This document shows, piece by piece, positions 58,101 to 64,000 of a DNA stretch of 64,000 bases; positions within the stretch are counted from its first letter, which is position 1; every line of letters starts with the position of its first letter. This DNA comes from Metaphire vulgaris (taxonomy: Eukaryota > Annelida > Clitellata > Crassiclitellata > Megascolecidae), in assembly GCA_018105865.1 (NCBI GenBank), contig CM030847.1, forward strand, positions 14,409,589 through 14,473,588. The letters run 5' to 3'. Both the position numbers and the translations under genes were made by a program. The notes beneath the pieces are model-generated. The model did no database searches. It was given only the letters and a program-made list of their open reading frames with translations, and was not told the DNA's origin.

Positions 58101-61100
58101 TTGATCTGGTCTTCAGGCAAACTCTCCCAGATATTCTTCAGCACAGTCTTCAACTCCGTGATATTCTGTGGCTTTGGCTGATACTTTTGATATCTGTCGA
58201 ACATGATTCCCCAGACGTGGAAGTCAAGTGGATTGATATCTGAGATCGAGTTGGGTGGCCAGTCATCTTTCTTGATGAAATCTGGACAATGTTGCTACAG
58301 AAAATCCTGGGTCCTGAGAGCAGAGTGTGCAGGTTTCCGTCTTGCTGAAATATGAAATCTTCTCCAAGCATATCATGACATTCCTGCAGCCAATCATAAT
58401 GCTGCTGTGTTTATCTGTTGGCGTAAGTAACCATTGACCTTGTCTGGCCCGATGACAACGACGCAATTTTAGACTTTAAAACGATACAAATTACTATGAC
58501 GTTATCTTCTGTTTGTCAATTTTAAAATTTGGGTCTCTTTAGTTTTTTGGCCATATTTTAGCAAACACTAAAGATATCAGCATGAAATTTGGCAATTACA
58601 TCAGAAACATCCCCAGGTATATGGCCTATAAATTTCATTGAAATCGCTATACAAGCAGCCGAGATATTAAATATCATAAAGGGGAGCCTTTTTCACTTTT
58701 ACACCCTGTACAGCAAAAATCCAAACGCAAAAGTATCCGATAGACGCTACACACAGGCAGCAGGTGAGCAGGACTATGTGAACTCGACTTCTGTAAAGTT
58801 TTTTCATAATTTTAATCAAACCGTCTAGAGATAAATATCGAAATTACGGAGACTAAATAACGATCGGTAAACACGTCAATGGCGCCACCTAGCGAATATC
58901 TTTCATAAAGTATATTAAACGAAATCCTTAGATAGGCGTTGGCTAAAGCAATTAAACCCTGCCCGAAAACACACCTAAAATGTTGGATAAAGGAACGCCT
59001 GTTCAAAGAGTTCAGTGTTTTCTCTAGTTAGTTGAATATTTGTAGGCCTATTTCTTAAATTTTCGTTCTATTTTTACATTCTGGATGCATTTATGATAAA
59101 TTTATTTTATAAAGCGATGTCTTTTTATTAAAATACGACCGAACTGAAACGTGTCGCCGACTTGGAAGATTGGCAACGCCTGAGATCCGCCTCACTGGCT
59201 GTTCCGGGGATGCGCCACCGCACTGTAGGAGACCGTGCATTTCATGTGGCTGCCGCTAGGACCTGGAACCTCTATTCGTTCAACTTTCCACTTCACTCAA
59301 CATTTTTAAAAATAGGCTAAAACTTGGTTGTTCCGCGCTAGTTATGAACTTTAACTCTGTAATGTGTTCACGCAGTCCACCTGTGGACGAGCCACCACGA
59401 TAATCTGAACGTTACTTACTTACTTACTCGCTTACTTACTTACTTAAAAGAAAGGCTTACACACTTTAATACATAACTCTTTCAAAAAGAATCTTGACTC
59501 CTTAGAGACCAAGTTGAACCAACTCAAAAGAAGACATATACCCTGGCACTCACTCCATTAGTTAATACGATCATCAATTAATTAGTAGGAAGTGGTCGGC
59601 CCACATCGAGAAACTTATGCAGTTTCACTGTTTCAGAACCATTCAGCGTGATATTTAATGAACAGTGTATTATTATTACAACGTACTGATTATTGTGGTA
59701 ACTCGTCCTATAAGAACTGCGTGAACATATTACAAAGATTCACACAAGAAATCACGAGCATCTCCTGCAGAATAGCCCGGGTTTAAGTTTCTCTTTGAAG
59801 GTGTTGAGCGATGGAGAGAGTTGCACAGATGGAGGTAGACAGTTCCACGATCTCGACGCGGCCACAGGGAACGCGCGATCACCGACACTTCGAAGGCGCG
59901 TCCTCGGGACGACCAGTGAGGTGGATCGGGCAGATCTCAGGCGTTGCCGTCCTTCCAAGTCAGCCACTCATACCAGTTCAGTCGCCAGGTATGCAGGGCC
60001 GACACCGTTCAGGCATCGGTAGGTTAATAACGCGAGCTTAAAGTGGATTCTTTCTGGCGCTGATAGCCAATGCAAATCACGAAGCGATGGAGTTACATGT
60101 TCACCTGGTCCTGGTGGAATATGGCGAATCATGCGAGCAGCAGCGTTCAGAACGGACTGAAGACGGTTGAGAAGGTTTTTCCGTATTCCAGCTAGGGTGG
60201 CATTGCCATAATCTAATTTGGTCGGCACCAGAGTGGAGCAGAGATGTCCATGGGTTGGGTTGGGTTGGATTGAGTTGGGTTGGGTCAGACTTTCCATGTT
60301 AATGGTGGGTTGAGTTGGGTTGGGTCAGAAGATAAGTCATGGTTTAAGAAACTGTAATGTATTACAATGGGTTGGGTTGGGTCGGGTCAAGTAAACCTAT
60401 TATCAGCATGGTTTGGGTTATGTTGGGTTGGAGATTTGATGGGTTGGGTTGGATTGGGTTCTAAAAAATATACCCATAGACATCTCTGGAGTGGAGACCA
60501 GTGTTCTGAGTGCAGTGGCTGACACTGAGCGTCGAATACTTCTAATCAGCCCGAGGGCATTGAAGCATCCAGCCACAATCTTCGCCACGTGTGTCTTCAT
60601 TGATACGGTACTATCCAGGAATATCCCGAGGTTTCGCACCGACGACACAGGCTGCACATCAATTCCGTCGATACGTATGCAGGTAGACGATATCAAATGT
60701 TTTTGCCTCTGAGCAGCCAACCAAAGGACCTCGGTCTTAGCAGCATTGAGCTGTAGCCGAAGTGACTTCAGCCACTTGGACAACTCTGTCAAGCACAGCG
60801 TGATTCTCTGCTGGAGCAGTTCGGTTGTCGCAGGGGAACAGCTCCCGTAGACCTGTGTATCGTCTGCATAGAGGATGGCATGCAATCCAAACCGCTGAAC
60901 GATGCTCACTATGTCAGCGATGTAGAGCACGAATAGAATAGGTCCCAGGACGGACCCCTATATATAGGCTTGATCGAGGCAATTCCCCAATCACAAATTC
61001 CCCAAATCCCAGTACTGACATAACTTTTAAAATTTAAATTATCAAATCCAATCAATTAAATTGTAGTACCAGAGAAAGTCTTGACTGTCAGCCAGTGGTG

Positions 61101-64000
61101 CATTAAAATTTTTGTTTGTTTGCAACGCTTAAATGTCAAACACTTTTTCTCTATAGGGCTATCGGACTATCCCATCATTTTTGTAGCTTTTACTGTGAAC
61201 TTTTCATTTAAAATGACAAGATTATTGACATCATGATATGTATATAATGGTGTTCATTTGTCAAGTTGTCCTCCACTCCAATTCATGTCAATGGAGGCTC
61301 TGAGGCTGAGGCAGTATCTGACGAATTTTCGTCATTTTCAATTTTTGCATTAGACTGTCTTTGAGCTAAAAGCTTCATTCCCATCCAGCCAGGTTAATCC
61401 CCCCTCAAAGGCCCGGATTTTGGACAAAACACAGTTTAGTTAAATTATTTCAGAATCAGAATCAGAATCAGTTTATTTTCTTCTCCACATCATACATGAA
61501 CACTTTAGTAGCCAGTAGCAATTACTAGTACTGTAGTATAACAGAAGTCTATATAATTTGATTAAGTAGTCATATTAAATCAGTTATAAGTATATAAGAC
61601 AACTGAAATTCAGATTAAGCAGTAATAATTTGATACAGAATTACCACTGCAACCTTAGTTAGATGCAAATCTAGTGTTAAGAGAGAAACAAATCGGTTGA
61701 TCGAAGGGCAAAGCCCGCAATGTGATCAACCAAGTACATTCAGAGTATAGGTTAAAATCATATTGACTTCTTAGTACTGGATAATATCCAATATCAAGAA
61801 CGAGGTTAAGAAAGCTACCATACCACGAAACAGTTATATGTTACTGTCATATATCATCAGTAGAAGAGCAAGCAGATAAATGTATATACCGCCAAACAGC
61901 TCTTAAACTAGAAAAAAGATCTTCAGAGCTGACCTAATTGATGTTGGATAGTTATGAGATAACTTTTAAGTGCCTTCTTAAAATGGTGCCAATGACTTAT
62001 GAGTTTTAGGTCGAGGGGTAAGTCGTTCCAAAGTCTAGGTCCTATAAATTTAGTGGTAAATTTCCTTTTATTAGTTGCAGCAAAGGGAATGAATAGATTG
62101 TTTGAAATCCTGAGATTGCATTTACATTCAGGATTTTTATGAAAAAGTGTGTTAGATGAATAGTATAGGGGTAATAAATTATTGATGTATTTATAGACAA
62201 ATAATAGGGTTTGCATTTTAAATAAGCTGCTAATGTTGAGAATCTTATATTTATTATATAAACTGTCAGTGTCTAGATAATTACATTCTCTGAACACAAG
62301 TCTAATGGATTTATTTTGGATTGTTTGAATATTTCTGAGATTAGTTTTGTAATTATTTCCCCAAACAATTGTACAGTAAGATAGGTAAGAGTGAATTAAT
62401 GCAAAATACAGTTGCTGGAGTGCTTTGTGATCAAGATAATACTTAAGGTGTCTGCTAATATTTAGGTTTTCGCCAGTTTATTTGCTAGTTCTTTGTAAAA
62501 GTATTTCCAATCTAGGTGTTGGTCAAGGTAAATACCTAGGAATTTAATGATAGGCTTATGGACTATTACAGTTTCATTTATTTGTATCGATTCAAGGTTA
62601 TCCCCCAGAAGAGTTTTGTTAGTATGGAAATGCACGTAATGGGTTTTCTCAAGGTTGAGGGCAAGTTTATTAACATTGAACCAATTTGCAATTTTAATTA
62701 ATCCCTCATTTGCTAATCTTATTAGTTCGCTTATATTGGTATGGGTTATGGTTAAACTTGTGTCATCAGCAAAAAGGAAGTATTTAAATAGATTAGTGGC
62801 ATTGAGAAGATCTAATATATTATATTAATATATATTAAAAATAAAAGGGGGCCTAGAATTGAGCCTTGGGGTACACCGTATTTTTTTTCTTGAACAGGAC
62901 TGAGCCTTAAGCTTGTTTACGTTTGAAATACGAATGGCAATATGGCGGATGTCTGACCTCACTGTCACCCGCTGCCGGCTTCTGGCAAACGATCTCCAGA
63001 ATACTTTAGCTCAGTTGCCGCGGCGCTATGGAAGTTGTCCCGTGTAAAATACATGTATGCAAGCATACATAACTTGTATGTTAAATATAGATATAAGAGA
63101 ACCAGTTTACCGGTTGAAGCTGTGTCCATTGAATAATACAAAAGCGCGAAAGGCCGTGAAAACAAAATCTTTGTCAGATTTGAAAGCTGTTTTGTATTGC
63201 GATCAATTTTCTGAATTCGCCTGAAATTTAAAGATTGAAAATAAAATTTCGCAATTAAACTAGCTCAATGTCTCATCTGATTAGAGAAATAACCTATGCG
63301 AGTTAAAACAGAGATTAAAGTCAAATTTACCGAGTTGTAGTGTCGGTAATGTAGATGAACTGAGCGTCCAATGCAAGTCCTATGGAGTCAGCTTTGGAAC
63401 CTGGGAAAATTGCAGATCTTTCAGTTCCATCCAGCATTGCCGTTTCAATTAAACCATTTGCGTCGGCCCAGAATATCATCTGATCTATTAAAACACAAAT
63501 TTTCCAAGAAAATAATTTTACACAAATTTTGAAAGCCAATTTTTATAAACTAATTGAAATGCCCGAATCTGTTGGTTATCTAATGACCCCGACCTATAGG
63601 CAAGACAACGTTTGTGTCTATTTCGTCATTTTGCTGGCTTAAAAGCTGTAGTATGGTTATACTATACAATTCGCCTACACGGCTATTTCTCTGCCCGACG
63701 ATTCGAGTATAGATGTAGGCATACAAGGCAAACAAAGATAATAAGTCATGCTATAACTGTTAAAATATTAATTCGATGTTAAGCTCAGATAATTATTTTT
63801 TTTAGCAAATTTAGGGCCAGTAGGTCATTTCTGCGCAATGGGTCGGCTACAATTACCTCAAAATTGCCATCATCATGCTCCTCCGTCCCACCGACCCTGA
63901 GAGATAACATGCGGGTCCTTCCAGCGCTTTTTGCAATGCTAGCCTCCCTAGGGGTAATGGCGTACGCTATCCGCCCAAGGAATTTGATGCCGAAAGGGTT
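51909..64000 (-). CDS. LDLR class B receptor, copy 1, 3' part only (exons 9-12)
   Basis: Exons 63331-63484, 63111-63220, 53168-53273 and 51909-52197 match exons 9-12 of copy 2 in borders and phase; the rest lies beyond the right edge. The blade exons read QMIFWADANGLIETAMLDG and IQKIDRNTK. The membrane exon has the same hydrophobic run ending KRRR. The tail is about 96 residues, with EPYYDDEIV and EPYYAEEIIYTS repeats and the end PPPYEDGN (PPxY). The intron before the membrane exon is about 9.8 kb, against about 1.0 kb in copy 2, because it holds a LINE and mariner cluster. All reading frames are open, so it looks functional. Confidence 0.83.
53168..53273 (-). CDS. Receptor copy 1, exon 11: transmembrane helix
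   Basis: The 106-nt exon encodes VIIVASVISGSVVLIAVL and a KRRR stop-transfer signal. Donor CGCAG|GTAAGA. A hAT-like MITE starts 34 bp upstream of the exon, close to where the branch point is expected. Confidence 0.88.
53307..53509. mobile_element. 203-bp hAT MITE near the copy 1 membrane exon
   Basis: CAGTGGCGCATCC and (inverted) TAGTGGCGTAGTC ends, with an exact 8-bp duplication AAGAGAAC at 53299-53306 and 53510-53517. Absent from copy 2 at 25225. Confidence 0.85.
53840..54600 (+). mobile_element. LINE RT fragment (RTE-like)
   Basis: LIKELHTGTTGQIRLGNHLS, TSGVRQGCILA, LNYVDDATLSM (YVDD active site) and FCYLGSKMHRMTNSREESLR in shifted frames. Confidence 0.78.
54823..57725 (-). mobile_element. 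LINE with AP-endonuclease and N-terminal RT, 3' part missing
   Basis: 57347-56967 encodes the endonuclease start (TWNVRTIVDSSRS, IVAIGETRLSDSEELEEVG). 56172-54823 encodes linker and RT start (QIVPIYKNKEDRSICDNYRG, LLSIAGKILAKILTKRL, SRCGFQPNRGTCDMIF, LRQGCVLAPLLF). The active-site and C-terminal regions are absent, which is unusual because LINEs normally lose the 5' end. An insert at about 56450-56825 breaks the endonuclease. Confidence 0.82.
57732..58710 (-). mobile_element. Tc1/mariner-like element with truncated transposase
   Basis: TACAGGGTGTAAAAGTGAAA at both ends (inverted), with TA target sites and arms of roughly 160 bp that share GAGATATTAAATATCATAAA. The minus strand encodes FQQDGNLHT, then in another frame WPPNSISDINPLDFHVWG, the last DDE-region motif, and a C-terminus; the N-terminal half is gone. 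Confidence 0.83.
59130..59455 (+). mobile_element. LINE C-terminus with (TTAC)n tail
   Basis: RVADLEDWQRLRSASLAVPG and VGDRAFHVAAARTWNL, then (CTTA)n at 59405-59450. Related to 14557-15427. Confidence 0.72.
59690..60957 (-). mobile_element. LINE RT (L2/CR1-like), split by a MITE
   Basis: ILYADDTQVYGSC (YADD), LRLQLNAAKTEVLWLAAQ, KLDYGNATLAGIRKNLLNRL and SRSWNCLPPSVQLSPSLNTF. Same family as 14557-15427. The reading breaks only at 60239-60488. Confidence 0.87.
60239..60488. mobile_element. 250-bp TTGGG-family hAT MITE
   Basis: CAGAGATGTCCATGGG and (inverted) CAGAGATGTCTATGGG ends, with an exact 8-bp duplication GAGTGGAG (60231-60238, 60489-60496). It is an internally deleted relative of 47640-48889 inside a LINE. 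Confidence 0.9.
60958..61449. other. No recognisable gene
   Basis: Part of the enlarged intron 10 of receptor copy 1. Confidence 0.4.
61450..62890 (-). mobile_element. LINE RT, second family, with (GATTCT)n tail
   Basis: YGVPQGSILGPLLF, FLFADDTSLTITHTN (FADD), NKLALNLEKTHYVHF, IIKFLGIYLDQHLDW and WNDLPLDLKLISHWHHFKKA, with a few frameshifts. AT-richer and distinct from the YADD LINEs in this window. Confidence 0.85.
63111..63220 (-). CDS. Receptor copy 1, exon 10
   Basis: This 110-nt exon lies between ATTTCAG and ACCG|GTAAAC, at the same 110-bp distance from exon 9 as in copy 2. It encodes the last blade of propeller 2. Confidence 0.82.
63331..63484 (-). CDS. Receptor copy 1, exon 9
   Basis: This 154-nt blade exon has acceptor TTTTAATAG and donor CTCG|GTAAAT. 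It encodes QMIFWADANGLIETAMLDG and differs from copy 2 at a few residues only. Confidence 0.86.
63485..64000. other. Intron 8 of receptor copy 1, partial
   Basis: The first part aligns with 26588-26680 of copy 2; no further exon is visible before the window ends. Confidence 0.45.

Noticed and set aside
1..64000. CRISPR arrays, operons, plasmid or phage features
   Set aside because: Introns, LINEs and microsatellites show animal nuclear DNA; the tandem arrays lack the spacer-repeat layout of CRISPR.

Overview
The window is gene-poor, AT-rich, intron-bearing animal DNA, dense in microsatellites and packed with nested transposable elements. There are no bacterial-style operons. The many L2/CR1-like and RTE-like LINEs, hAT and Tc1/mariner-like elements, a 5S-rRNA-derived sequence and the repeated palindrome TAGGCCTA fit a marine invertebrate, perhaps a deuterostome. 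I cannot name the species from sequence alone.

The main genes are three tandem, same-strand (minus) paralogues of a single-pass membrane receptor built from LDL-receptor class B (YWTD-type) beta-propeller repeats and one EGF-like domain. The middle copy is complete. I assembled 12 coding exons (44131 down to 23869) with matching splice phases; they sum to 2,280 nt and read as an open 759-residue protein: signal peptide, propeller 1, EGF, propeller 2, transmembrane helix, and a tyrosine-rich tail ending in a PPxY motif. The right-hand copy contributes only its 3' part (63484 to 51909). The left-hand copy contributes only exons 1 and 2 (6551 to 757) and continues past the left edge. Homologous non-coding blocks (promoters, introns, 3' UTRs, spacers) show that a unit of roughly 28-38 kb was duplicated.

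One other gene is convincing: a two-exon RING-H2 E3 ligase of 151 residues (21492 to 19261, minus) between receptor copies 2 and 3, with a 5S-rRNA-like fragment in its intron.

Nearly everything else is mobile DNA, region by region. 1-0.6 kb: AT, ACT and AAT microsatellites. 1.1-5.8 kb: a multi-level nest inside intron 1 of copy 3. 6.6-8.0 kb: mariner MITE plus LINE in the copy 3 upstream region. 8.4-11.7 kb: hAT ends and a decayed transposon ORF. 13-18 kb: LINE ends, a twin-primed LINE and an RTE-like LINE broken by a MITE and an LTR-like insert. 22.3-23.9 kb: a LINE ending beside the stop codon of copy 2. 27-40 kb: hAT, foldback, LINE and LTR-like inserts in copy 2 introns. 41-51 kb: RTE-like LINEs, hAT elements and an LTR-like element in the upstream spacer. 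53.3-63 kb: a TE cluster that enlarges one intron of copy 1 from about 1 kb to about 9.8 kb.

The most striking pattern is a set of hAT-like elements (8-bp target duplications) from unrelated families, each carrying its own short iterated motif near the ends, plus two foldback elements with 9-bp duplications. The second is a perfect 165-bp inverted copy of receptor exon 4 placed in the intron directly upstream of that exon.
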